64,000 bases of DNA, from the NCBI GenBank assembly GCA_049334165.1, contig JBEGHD010000005.1; one strand, written 5' to 3'. Shown here one piece after another: positions 44,153-52,647 of the stretch. The position numbers and the translations under genes were made by a program. This DNA comes from JBEGHD01 sp049334165. GTDB taxonomy: Bacteria; Bacteroidota; Bacteroidia; Flavobacteriales_D; Sanyastnellaceae. The notes below the pieces were generated by a model. That model saw only the letters and a list, made by a program, of their open reading frames with translations. It searched no databases and was not told the DNA's origin. Each line of letters begins with the position of its first letter. The stretch's first letter is position 1.

Positions 44153-45475
44153 ATGATTCTTATCTACTCCGAGAAAATCGGCAACAGGCTCAGCTACACC
44201 TGTAAGGTTATTTTTGAGCTCATCCTTCAGAAGCCCTTCGAACTCACCGATGAGCTCGAAAAGTACGAGGAATACGATGGTGTGAAATTCAATTATTCTA
44301 ACATTGAGGACTTGCCCGGAATTCAAGTGCTCCCAGTAGGCTTACTCGAAGAGAGAGGAGTAAAAGAACGCAAGGTTGATTATTGCAAATGGGGTGATTT
44401 GCCTGCTTTGTTTCCAACCTCTTCTGAGCTTCCAGTGCCGTTTGACTTGTTTTCGGCTTCATTTTATTTGATTTCGAGATACGAAGAATACCTTCCTCAC
44501 TCCAGTGATAAGTACGGCCGGTTTAAAGCCGAAGATTCCATAGCCAGCGAATACGATTTTTTACAACGGCCGGTGATCGATTTGTGGGCTTACAAGTTGA
44601 GAGGGCTTATCTGTTCAATTTACGCATCGGCAAAGTTTCAGGAGCGCGAATACAGATTTATCTCTACCATCGACATTGACAGTGCCTTTGCCTACAAGCA
44701 CAAGGGACTTGTAAGAACGCTGGGCGGATTCGCCAAAGACATCTCTCAGCTGGACCTTGAGAACTTGACTTCCAGGCTTCGAGCCTTGTTAGGCAAAGAC
44801 CACGATCCGTTCGATACGTACGAAGAGCTTCAGTTTCTTCACGATGAGTTCGATGTAGAATGCATTTACTTTTTTCTACTTGCCGACTACGGTCACAACG
44901 ATAAAAATGTGTCGGTAAACAGCCGGCCTTTCCAGTCGCTGATCAAGTCCATTGCAGACCATTCCAGGGTCGGCATCCACCCGGGATTCATGAGTAATTA
45001 CGAGCCGGATAAGTTGCCAAAAGAGGTGAGCAGACTTTCACAAATTGTGAAGAGGGAAATAACAGTTTCACGCCAACACTTTCTCATGCTTCAATTGCCC
45101 AAAACCTACCGCAGGCTCATCAATCTGGATATTAGAGAAGACTACACCATGGGCTTTGCACAGAGTGTTGGCTTCCGGGCCGGGACATGCACACCATTTC
45201 CTTTTTACGATCTCGACCAGGACTTCACAACCAAGCTCATTCTCTATCCCTTTGCGGCAATGGATGCCACGCTAAACTTCTACATGGAACTAACACCGGA
45301 TGAAGCTTATCAGGAACTCTGCAAATTAGTTACGGAAGTGCGTCAAGTGAATGGCACTTTCATTAGTCTCTGGCATAATGAATCACTGAGCGATAAATGG
45401 CAGTGGAAAGGTTGGAAAGATCTTTACCAAAGGATGATCATGATTGCGCGGGAGCACGAGTCTGAAGAAGAATAA
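44153..45475 (+). CDS. Polysaccharide deacetylase family protein with DUF7033-like N-terminus
   Basis: 440 residues, no signal peptide. The N-terminal ~130 residues (with SASFYLISRYEEYL) match the DUF7033-like region seen with these enzymes. The C-terminal part resembles NodB/CE4: FISTIDIDSAFAYKHKG (Asp pair), HSRVGIHPGFMS (His in the HxxxxH-like place), GFRAGTCTPFPFYD (Arg) and ISLWHNESLSD (His). It likely removes acetyl groups from a sugar chain, or is a degenerate relative. Coupled to wecB, which suggests a surface-glycan job. Confidence 0.82.
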   Translation: MILIYSEKIGNRLSYTCKVIFELILQKPFELTDELEKYEEYDGVKFNYSNIEDLPGIQVLPVGLLEERGVKERKVDYCKWGDLPALFPTSSELPVPFDLFSASFYLISRYEEYLPHSSDKYGRFKAEDSIASEYDFLQRPVIDLWAYKLRGLICSIYASAKFQEREYRFISTIDIDSAFAYKHKGLVRTLGGFAKDISQLDLENLTSRLRALLGKDHDPFDTYEELQFLHDEFDVECIYFFLLADYGHNDKNVSVNSRPFQSLIKSIADHSRVGIHPGFMSNYEPDKLPKEVSRLSQIVKREITVSRQHFLMLQLPKTYRRLINLDIREDYTMGFAQSVGFRAGTCTPFPFYDLDQDFTTKLILYPFAAMDATLNFYMELTPDEAYQELCKLVTEVRQVNGTFISLWHNESLSDKWQWKGWKDLYQRMIMIAREHESEEE

Positions 45476-45512
45476 TTGTAGTCAATTTATCGTCCTTTCC
45501 GGTTTCAATGTT

Positions 45513-45520
45513 TACTTTTG
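45513..45520 (+). promoter_or_regulatory. Putative -7 element for upp
   Basis: TACTTTTG fits TAnnTTTG, 36 nt before the upp ATG. The -33 side is weak. Predicted leader ~30 nt. Confidence 0.45.
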
Positions 45521-45556
45521 GTAGAGAGCAAAATTGGTGAATAGAATACAGCGAGC

Positions 45557-46201
45557 ATGGTACACAACTTAAGCAAGGGCAACTCAATTCTCAATCAATT
45601 CATTTCTGAAATTCGCGATGAGACGGTTCAGGGTGATCGCATGCGATTTCGCAGAAATATGGAGCGTATAGGCGAAGTGATGGCTTACGAGATTAGCAAG
45701 ACGCTCGATTATGAAAAACGAGAAATTACGTCTCCACTTGGAGGAGCTGAAGCCAGTGTACCAAAAGATCACCCGGTTTTGGCTACTATTCTCCGAGCGG
45801 GTTTGCCAATGCACCAGGGCTTTTTGAACTATTTCGATAAGGCCGACAATTGCTTTATCTCAGCCTACAGACGCTATCACAAAGGCGGTGATTTTGAGAT
45901 AGAAATAGAATATATGTCTGGGCCAAATATCGATGACAAAACTCTGATAATTGCCGATCCAATGTTGGCCACAGGCTCGAGCATGGTGCTGGTCTACAAA
46001 AATATTCTGCAAAAAGGCAATCCAAAACACATTCATATTGCCACGGCAATTGCCAGTGTTCAGGGGATCAACTACGTAAAAAGCAAACTTCCTGAAAACG
46101 TGACAATTTGGGCTGGGGCCATAGATGATGAGTTGACAGCACAAGCCTACATCGTACCAGGACTGGGAGATGCCGGAGACCTGGCATTTGGCGAAAAATA
46201 A
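45557..46201 (+). CDS. upp: Uracil phosphoribosyltransferase
   Basis: Makes UMP from uracil and PRPP (pyrimidine salvage). 214 residues. The PRPP loop is IIADPMLATGSSMV; uracil-site end VPGLGDAGDLAFGEK is standard. LATILRAGLPMHQGFLNYF supplies the dimer/flap region. The membrane protein downstream begins 9 nt after the stop. Confidence 0.94.
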   Translation: MVHNLSKGNSILNQFISEIRDETVQGDRMRFRRNMERIGEVMAYEISKTLDYEKREITSPLGGAEASVPKDHPVLATILRAGLPMHQGFLNYFDKADNCFISAYRRYHKGGDFEIEIEYMSGPNIDDKTLIIADPMLATGSSMVLVYKNILQKGNPKHIHIATAIASVQGINYVKSKLPENVTIWAGAIDDELTAQAYIVPGLGDAGDLAFGEK

Positions 46202-46210
46202 AATTACTCT

Positions 46211-46645
46211 TTGCAAGTTCTCGAGATCATCGGCTGGCTGTTGGTGACAATAGTCAAGTTTCTGTTTACACCATCAGCAATGATCGGGTTGGGCTACTCC
46301 TTTGTTGAAACTTTTGCCATAACCGCTGTTGGCGCTGCATTTGGCGTAGCCATGTTTTACTACGGTGGCGAGTGGTTTTTTAGCTGGGTGGAGAGTAAAA
46401 GAAAATACAACTTTGGAAAACGGAAGTCTTCAGCTGGAAAGAGAAGACTCATTAAGGTAAAGCGGAGTTTTGGCTTGCGCGGATTGGCTCTCATAGCCGG
46501 GCTTATCTCAATTCCGTTGGCCTCTCTGCTGGCCGCAAAATACTTTAGGTCCAAAAAGCACACACTCATTATTATGATTGTTTCATTTGTTAGCTGGGCA
46601 CTTTTGCTTACTGCGATTTCGACCTACATCAAAAACATGCTTTAA
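46211..46645 (+). CDS. Small membrane protein of unknown function, TTG start
   Basis: 144 residues with about four membrane helices (~5-20, 28-48, ~92-108, ~118-138) and a very basic cytosolic loop between helices 2 and 3 (ESKRKYNFGKRKSSAGKRR). The frame opens straight after the upp stop and the only sensible start is the TTG at 46211; the next ATG (residue 23) would cut the first helix. Stop is 2 nt before the HAD gene. No known family recognised. Confidence 0.75.
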   Translation: MQVLEIIGWLLVTIVKFLFTPSAMIGLGYSFVETFAITAVGAAFGVAMFYYGGEWFFSWVESKRKYNFGKRKSSAGKRRLIKVKRSFGLRGLALIAGLISIPLASLLAAKYFRSKKHTLIIMIVSFVSWALLLTAISTYIKNML

Positions 46646-46647
46646 AC

Positions 46648-47343
46648 ATGAAAAAGTACGATCATCTTTTCTTTGACCTCGATAGAACGCTTTGGGACTT
46701 TGAAGCCAACTCAGAAGTGGCTCTCAGAGGATTGTTTGATGTGTTTGAGTTGAGAGGTCGCGGTGTGGAGAACTTCGAAGATTTCCTCAGCACTTACAAG
46801 CAGATAAATGAAGCTTGCTGGGCCAAATACCGCATGGGCGAAATGGACAAGGAAACTCTTCGTGTCACTCGTTTTCTCGACACGTTCAAAAAATATGGCC
46901 TCGATGATCGAAAGCTGGCGATAGAGTTTGGCGATGGATACATAGCCGAGAGCCCAAGGCAAAAGGGCCTGAAACCAGGAACAATCGAAACGTTGGATTA
47001 CCTGGCTGAAAAGTACGTACTTCACATCATCACGAATGGATTCAAAGAAGTACAGCACATAAAAATGGAGAACTGTGGACTGACTCCCTATTTTTCAGAA
47101 ATCATTATTTCAGAGGAAGTCGGGGAGAAGAAGCCTCACCCCAGGGTTTTCAACAGTGCACTTGATCGAGCCAAAACTTCGTCAAAGAGAAGTGTGATGG
47201 TGGGTGACGACCTGATTGCTGATGTGGGTGGAGCGAGAAATGCCGGTTGGGACCAGGTATTTTACAATCCCGATGAGGTAAGGCATTCGGAGAATATTAC
47301 CTTTGAGATTCGTCACCTGAACGAATTGACGAATATTTTGTAG
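46648..47343 (+). CDS. YjjG-type HAD-family pyrimidine nucleotidase
   Basis: 231 residues. HAD motif I FFDLDRTLWDFEANS with both Asp, motif II HIITNGFKEVQ, a Lys in EEVGEKKPHPRVF, and motif IV MVGDDLIADVGGARNAGW. This pattern matches the YjjG group, which dephosphorylates non-canonical pyrimidine nucleotides. It sits downstream of upp, a pyrimidine salvage gene, which fits. Confidence 0.88.
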   Translation: MKKYDHLFFDLDRTLWDFEANSEVALRGLFDVFELRGRGVENFEDFLSTYKQINEACWAKYRMGEMDKETLRVTRFLDTFKKYGLDDRKLAIEFGDGYIAESPRQKGLKPGTIETLDYLAEKYVLHIITNGFKEVQHIKMENCGLTPYFSEIIISEEVGEKKPHPRVFNSALDRAKTSSKRSVMVGDDLIADVGGARNAGWDQVFYNPDEVRHSENITFEIRHLNELTNIL

Positions 47344-47366
47344 GATTGAGCAAATAATTATCAAGC

Positions 47367-47690
47367 ATGGCAGAAGAACAAAAGAATAAAAAGAACAAAA
47401 TCAATATTGAACTCACCGAAGAAGCTGCGGAAGGAACTTACTCCAACCTGGCAATTATCACACACTCGACCAGCGAATTCGTTGTGGATTTTGTGAGAGT
47501 GATGCCGGGAATTCCAAAGGCGAAAGTGAAGTCGAGAATTGTCTTGACCCCACAACACGCGAAAAGATTGATGAAAGCACTGGGTGAAAACGTAGAAAAC
47601 TACGAGAAGCAACACGGAAAAATTCAGGAGATCGGATCGAACGATCAGGTAGTGCCGATGAACTTTGGCGGACCTCAGGGGGAAGCCTAA
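47367..47690 (+). CDS. DUF3467 family protein
   Basis: 107 residues. Features of the family: GTYSNLAIITHSTSEFVVDF, a middle with MPGIPKAKVKSRIVLTPQHA, and a helix MKALGENVENYEKQHG. No function is known for the family. Probably the last gene of the upp unit (23 nt gap). Convergent with the dihydroorotase gene, 4 nt apart. Confidence 0.88.
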   Translation: MAEEQKNKKNKINIELTEEAAEGTYSNLAIITHSTSEFVVDFVRVMPGIPKAKVKSRIVLTPQHAKRLMKALGENVENYEKQHGKIQEIGSNDQVVPMNFGGPQGEA

Positions 47691-47694
47691 GAAA

Positions 47695-48960
47695 TTATTT
47701 CCAGTTTAAAAACTTACCTCTCGCTATTCCCAGCACCTTGCCTTTGAGCATGGTGTCGAGTAGCGGTGAGTTTTTCGATTTGGAAGCCAGGTCTGATGCG
47801 GAAAGTGAAGTTTCGCCATTTGGGTCGAAGAAGGTAAGGTCTACCGACTCTCCCTCCTGAATACTCACTGGTGCAAGTCCAAGAATAGATCGTGGATTTT
47901 TGGTGAGGGCCAGAATCCACTTTTCCAGATCTATTGACTTTTCGAGTTTTGTGAAAGCCGTGCAAAAGGTCGTTTCGATACTTGAGATGCCGTAAGCGGC
48001 ATGTTCAAACTCGCGCTTTTTCGCCTCAACGTCTTCCGGAGTGTGGTCCGAACAGATCACGTCAATGGTTCCATCAGCAATTCCTTTTATTAGCGCCTTC
48101 ACGTCTGATTTTGATCGGAAAGGCGGAAGAACTTTTAGTCGGGTGTCGAAGGACTTTAAGTCTTCGTCTGTGAAATAGAGCTGGTGAGCGCACACACCTG
48201 CGGTAATAGCCAGACCATCTTTTTTGGCCTGGCGAATGATGTCAACCGACTTCTCAGTGGAGATCAGAGAAACGTGCATTTTGCCACCGTGATAGCGCAG
48301 CAGTTCAATGTCTCGCTTTAGGCGAAGCTCTTCGGCCAGTGATGGAATTCCACGCATACCGAGAGAAACGCTCATTGCACTTTCATGCATCACTCCTCCT
48401 GGATTCACTCCGTCATCAAAAGGGAAGCTCATTACCAGCCCATCGAAGTTTCTCGCGTAGTCGAGTCCGCGACTCATCATCTCCGTGCGATTTACCGATC
48501 GCTTGTCGTCCGAAAATGCCACCGCGCCTGAGCGGTGCATGTCGTACATCTCCGAAAGATTTTCGCCTTTGCCATCTTGAGAGAGCGTACCGGTAGGAAA
48601 AATCCTCACTACATTTTTCTGGGTTTGGTTGATGATGTACTCTACCTGTGCCTTGTGGCTCACTGGAGGGTCAGTAAAGGGAGTGAGGACCACACCGGTG
48701 AAACCTCCGTTTGCTGCAGCTTTCATTCCTGATTCAAGGTCTTCCTTGTACTCAAACCCTGGATCTTGAAAATTGGCTCTCATATCAATCCAGCCGGCAG
48801 AAACATGCAAGTTGCTGTGAGAAAGTATTTTGTGATCCGACTCATCAATTTTTGCTGCAATCTTTTCGATACGACCTTTGTCGATGAGCAAGTCGCGTTT
48901 TTTCAAATGGTATTTTGAACCCGGTTCGACTATTGTTGCTGCTTTGATGAGTGTTTTCAT
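47695..48960 (-). CDS. Dihydroorotase homologue lacking the HxH metal pair
   Basis: 421 residues of the amidohydrolase fold, nearest to PyrC class I dihydroorotases. Active members start the barrel with an Asp-x-His-x-His-x-Arg-like stretch; here it reads WIDMRANFQDPGFEYKED, so both His are replaced (by Arg and Asn). Later ligand positions are partly kept: MHVSLISTEKS, GVCAHQLYFTDED and CSDHTPED. It therefore looks like a non-catalytic or altered-function paralogue, as known for inactive dihydroorotases that support aspartate transcarbamoylase. Stand-alone, minus strand; BatA gene follows upstream by 19 nt. Confidence 0.88.
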   Translation of the reverse strand: MKTLIKAATIVEPGSKYHLKKRDLLIDKGRIEKIAAKIDESDHKILSHSNLHVSAGWIDMRANFQDPGFEYKEDLESGMKAAANGGFTGVVLTPFTDPPVSHKAQVEYIINQTQKNVVRIFPTGTLSQDGKGENLSEMYDMHRSGAVAFSDDKRSVNRTEMMSRGLDYARNFDGLVMSFPFDDGVNPGGVMHESAMSVSLGMRGIPSLAEELRLKRDIELLRYHGGKMHVSLISTEKSVDIIRQAKKDGLAITAGVCAHQLYFTDEDLKSFDTRLKVLPPFRSKSDVKALIKGIADGTIDVICSDHTPEDVEAKKREFEHAAYGISSIETTFCTAFTKLEKSIDLEKWILALTKNPRSILGLAPVSIQEGESVDLTFFDPNGETSLSASDLASKSKNSPLLDTMLKGKVLGIARGKFLNWK

Positions 48961-48979
48961 ATTGCCGGAAAAATTAAAC

Positions 48980-51028
48980 TTATCGCCTCCAGAATTTTAT
49001 CAAAATGATTTCTATCGCCAGAAAAATCAGCGCCATGATGATGCAGGATCTCCAAAACTGATTTCCTGCAGATAGCTTTTTCACATTGTTAGCAAGCGTT
49101 TCAATCTTACTGTCGATCACTCTAAAGTTCGAGAGACCAAACTTTTGAAGCTCACTTTCAAGATTGCCAACTTCAATCACACGAAGGTTCGACTCGTCTC
49201 GCGAGTAGTTGAACGATAGAGTTGAAACCGGTTCTTCAGCAAGCAAGAGTTCGTAGTTGCCGGCAGACGTTACTTGATTTCTAACGTAAATCTCTGTACT
49301 CGGCCCTGACTGCCTGTGTTCAGGTATAAACTCAAACTGTTGTTCCTTTTCCCGAACCTTAAAAACCTGATCTCCCGATGGGCGAATGTTTTGAAGTGTG
49401 AGTGCTTCGTTTTGCCCAATGGTGTAGTAAATTGGCGGAGTAGGCTGGCTAAATTCAGCAATTCGCAAAAGCGTAGTCACGAACACTGCGTGCTGAGTGA
49501 AGTTACTTTCGCTGTTGAGCAAGCTAACGGCACTGGTGTAGAGTTTTCCGTCTCCAACTTTGTAGTAGCTCAGAAAAGAATCTCCTGTTTGAATGGTTAG
49601 CAGTGGTTCTTCACCAGTTCTGCTAAGGCGTTGGTAAGGGTAATACTTCTTTACCGAAGGCAGGTCAATGTTTTGCGGGATCTGATCAAAAACATCCTTA
49701 AAAATGTAATTGTCAAGATTGATGTCGCTCACCTTAGTTTCAATTGACTTCGCCTCTTGAATAGGGTTGCTGCCCATCGCTCGTAAAAAACCATTGTAAG
49801 AATCAATGTCTGCCTCACTGGCGGGGATGAAAAGTGTCGAGCCTCCATTTTTGGTGAACTTTTCAAGTTCGGCACTCATTCCTGAAGACAAGTTGGAAAT
49901 CTGATTGAGGATGATCAAATCGCTTGCGGCAAATTCACTGTAATCTATGTTTTCTGTAGAAGTTTGCGTGAACTCAAAGTGGTCGTCACCGCTAAAAACA
50001 GCTGAGATGTTGTTAGATCGGAGATCTGCTGGTCGCAACTCGAGCACGTTGATCTTCTCTTTGATCTTGTAACTAAAGTAGAACTTGTCGTCAAAAACTA
50101 TTGGATGGTCCTGGAGGGTGACCACTCCAGATTTCAGGCCGGGCTCATTGTTGGAAAACACGAGAGAAGTGTCGGTTACATCACCGGGTGTGGCATTAAA
50201 ACTCCCAAGTGCCTTCTGCGTTCCGTTGATCGTTAGCGTTAGCGGGACATTGTCCACCGACTGGCTCAATGTGTTTTTGATGCGGATGTTGAGCTTTTCA
50301 GATTGGTTAACCTGCTGAATTGGACTCGAAAACCAAAGTGAATCGATGTAAATATTTGCTACTCGCTCAGCTTGCGTAGGAACAAAAACCACATCCAGTG
50401 TGGTGTCATTTTCCAGGCTGGTCAAATCAGTAGTAGATTCCTGCAAGTCGGAAATAATATAGCTCGAGAGCTCTGAGTCCGGAGCCGTCTGTAGCATTTC
50501 TTTTTGCCTCGAAATTGCCTCTGAAGTTTTTCGGGTTCGTGGCGAAATTCCAATTTCCTCAATCAGTTCGATCATCTCATCCTGATTGTAAAATCTTTGG
50601 TGACGGCCTTCGAACTCGTTGGTCAACAGCTGAAACTGATCGGTAGCGGAATAAGACTCTACAATTTCCAGAGCTTTATTTTTTGCCACCTGCAGCAATG
50701 GGCCTTCTTCGTTTTCAGCTTCCATGCTAAAGGAGTTGTCGATATAAATCGAAACAGCCTGATTGGCGGCCACTCGCTGATTTTCCGTCTCCTGGATGTA
50801 AGGCTGAGCAAAAGCAAAAACGATAAATGTAATCGCCAAAATTCTGCTGATGAGAATTAAGATGTGCTTGAGGCGCGACTTTGACCGCGTTTCAATCTTC
50901 ACCTCTTTCAAAAAACTGATGTTGCTAAACTTCACTTTTTTGAACCTGCGAAAATTGAAAAGATGGACGATGATTGGAATGGCAACTGCCGAGAGGGCGT
51001 AGAGTATTTCCGGGTATAAGAATTTCAT
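48980..51028 (-). CDS. BatA-domain (aerotolerance regulator N-terminal) membrane protein
   Basis: About 682 residues. The N-terminal BatA unit has a first helix (FLYPEILYALSAVAIPIIVH), the conserved HLFNFRRFKKVKFSN, and a second helix (~57-76). A vWA-like domain follows (SIYIDNSFSMEAENEEG carries the DxSxS-like metal site), then a long periplasmic part, and a final helix (MALIFLAIEIILIKFW). A role in envelope stress is only a guess from the Bat proteins. I start at the ATG at 51028; a TTG precedes it in frame. A TAnnTTTG on the minus strand (51036-51043) implies almost no leader. Confidence 0.9.
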   Translation of the reverse strand: MKFLYPEILYALSAVAIPIIVHLFNFRRFKKVKFSNISFLKEVKIETRSKSRLKHILILISRILAITFIVFAFAQPYIQETENQRVAANQAVSIYIDNSFSMEAENEEGPLLQVAKNKALEIVESYSATDQFQLLTNEFEGRHQRFYNQDEMIELIEEIGISPRTRKTSEAISRQKEMLQTAPDSELSSYIISDLQESTTDLTSLENDTTLDVVFVPTQAERVANIYIDSLWFSSPIQQVNQSEKLNIRIKNTLSQSVDNVPLTLTINGTQKALGSFNATPGDVTDTSLVFSNNEPGLKSGVVTLQDHPIVFDDKFYFSYKIKEKINVLELRPADLRSNNISAVFSGDDHFEFTQTSTENIDYSEFAASDLIILNQISNLSSGMSAELEKFTKNGGSTLFIPASEADIDSYNGFLRAMGSNPIQEAKSIETKVSDINLDNYIFKDVFDQIPQNIDLPSVKKYYPYQRLSRTGEEPLLTIQTGDSFLSYYKVGDGKLYTSAVSLLNSESNFTQHAVFVTTLLRIAEFSQPTPPIYYTIGQNEALTLQNIRPSGDQVFKVREKEQQFEFIPEHRQSGPSTEIYVRNQVTSAGNYELLLAEEPVSTLSFNYSRDESNLRVIEVGNLESELQKFGLSNFRVIDSKIETLANNVKKLSAGNQFWRSCIIMALIFLAIEIILIKFWRR

Positions 51029-51035
51029 CAATCGA

Positions 51036-51043
51036 CAAAGATA
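51036..51043 (-). promoter_or_regulatory. Putative -7 element right before the BatA gene
   Basis: Minus-strand TATCTTTG fits TAnnTTTG and ends only 7 nt before the ATG, so the transcript could be nearly leaderless. The -33 side is unclear. Confidence 0.4.
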
Positions 51044-51257
51044 GATGAATTTTAAAAGGATGCATCCAAAATATATTAATCCTCAAAACAGGTGTTTGAC
51101 GAGCGAGAGTTCACACATTTTGGGGCAAATGATCCACATCCTTCAAAGTTGTTGAAAATTGTCGGCAGTGAGAAAAGCCGCGAAGCGACAGGAGTTTCAG
51201 AGTTGCTTCTATCAATTGGAACAGTTTTACCACTGAAAGGGAAAAAACTGAATTGTT

Positions 51258-51605
51258 ATGAAGAAGACATTTGTTATATCACTAATCGCCTCTTTTTTAC
51301 TACTAACCTCAGCACCAGCAGCACTTGCAAGTGGAGGTGAAACAGAACCAATCGATCGTGTGAGTAGAAATGAAGTGAAGGAAATGACTAAGGAAGAGTC
51401 TCAGGCACGAGTTGAAATGCTCACAGAGAGATTGAACGAAATCAAGAGTATGGATCTCGATGAATTGTCGTGGAATGAGCGAAGAAAACTCAAGAAGGAA
51501 GTGCGCATCATTGAAAGAGAAATGAAATTGCAACAAAACGATACGGGAATCTACATTTCAGGAGGTGCACTTGTAGTAATCCTAATTTTGCTAATTCTCC
51601 TGTAG
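51258..51605 (+). CDS. Small envelope protein with signal peptide and C-terminal membrane helix
   Basis: 115 residues: signal peptide to ~residue 24 (APAALAS), a charged helical middle (~35-90, MTKEESQARVEMLTERLNEI), and a C-terminal helix (GGALVVILILLILL) with no residues after it. The layout suggests a tail-anchored periplasmic coiled coil. Similar short proteins are common in Bacteroidota; function unknown. Followed by a terminator. Confidence 0.78.
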   Translation: MKKTFVISLIASFLLLTSAPAALASGGETEPIDRVSRNEVKEMTKEESQARVEMLTERLNEIKSMDLDELSWNERRKLKKEVRIIEREMKLQQNDTGIYISGGALVVILILLILL

Positions 51606-51628
51606 AATCACAGTCACAAATGCAATTT

Positions 51629-51678
51629 AAAGCCGGATGTCATGCTGAACTTGATTCAGTATCTATCCGGCTTTTTTT
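51629..51678 (+). terminator. Terminator built on a REP-like palindrome
   Basis: AAAGCCGGAT pairs with ATCCGGCTTT, followed by further T residues. Between the arms lies a second hairpin, CTGAA-CTTGA-TTCAG. The inner part (GTCATGCTGAACTTGATTCA) looks like a short palindromic element that I recall as dispersed in Bacteroidota genomes. Confidence 0.8.
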
Positions 51679-51722
51679 ATGATCAAAATTCTGCTTTGTG
51701 TGCGAATCGTTTTCTTTGCAAA

Positions 51723-52493
51723 ATGAAAAGAGCTGAGCTGCGCGAATTCCTGGAGAAGAAAGTCGATGAGTACAACACGCCCCGACTTATTGGCTACGAT
51801 CCGATTTCCATACCGCATCGTTTTTCGAAAAAGGAAGACATTGAAATCAGCGCTTTTTTGGCAGCAACTATCGCCTGGGGTCAGCGCAAGACGATCATCA
51901 GGAATGCTAATTTTCTCATGGAGCGGATGGAGGAGCAGCCGCATCAATTTATCAGTCAGTTCGAGTTGCCCGACCTCGAACGCTTTTCTGGATTCGTACA
52001 CCGCACTTTCAATGAAGTTGACCTCCGACACTTTCTGATTTCTCTTCAAAATATTTACAGACAACACGGAGGACTTGAGTCCGCCTTTTACGGTTTTGAT
52101 GGCGTTTCTCAACTTTCTGGCAGAGAAGCGATCCTTCGATTTCGCGAGTTGTTTTTTCAGGTGAGTCACGAAAAGCGAACTGAAAAGCACGTTTCTGATC
52201 CGGCTCGGGGCTCCTCAGCAAAACGACTAAACATGTTTTTGCGTTGGATGGTTCGCAAAGACAGTCGAGGTGTCGATTTTGGAATCTGGCAAAGCCCATC
52301 GATGAGTGGACTTTCTATTCCGCTGGATGTACACACCGGAAGGGTGAGTAGAAAACTTAAACTTCTAAAACGAAAGCAAAACGACTGGAAAGCAGTTGCT
52401 GAGCTCGATGAAGCTCTTCGCAAACTGGACCCCGAGGATCCGGTAAAGTACGACTTTGCACTTTTTGGGCTCGGTGCCTTCGAAAAATTTTAA
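51723..52493 (+). CDS. TIGR02757 family protein
   Basis: 256 residues from the ATG at 51723. Family hallmarks: LIGYDPISIPHRF, EISAFLAATIAWGQRKTII, MFLRWMVRKDSRGVDFGIW and the closing DPVKYDFALFGLGAFE. Mostly helical; the ending recalls DNA glycosylase-like helical proteins but no catalytic claim is possible. The frame is open to 51642, but that part reads through the terminator hairpin, so I reject it. Confidence 0.9.
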   Translation: MKRAELREFLEKKVDEYNTPRLIGYDPISIPHRFSKKEDIEISAFLAATIAWGQRKTIIRNANFLMERMEEQPHQFISQFELPDLERFSGFVHRTFNEVDLRHFLISLQNIYRQHGGLESAFYGFDGVSQLSGREAILRFRELFFQVSHEKRTEKHVSDPARGSSAKRLNMFLRWMVRKDSRGVDFGIWQSPSMSGLSIPLDVHTGRVSRKLKLLKRKQNDWKAVAELDEALRKLDPEDPVKYDFALFGLGAFEKF

Positions 52494-52647
52494 GTCTGAT
52501 CTTCTTTTCACAAATAATTAATCTCAGTAATTTAAATCTGGCAAGATTCTCGAATCTTTAGAGGCCTGTTTTTAGTAAAAAGCTGCTATTGAAATTGATC
52601 TGTAATGGCTGTAGCTGGCTTTGAAACTGTGCAAGTAAAATTTGAAA

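Noticed and set aside
51642..51722. Upstream ATG for the TIGR02757 protein
   Set aside because: The ATG lies within the terminator hairpin; family similarity begins only after 51723.
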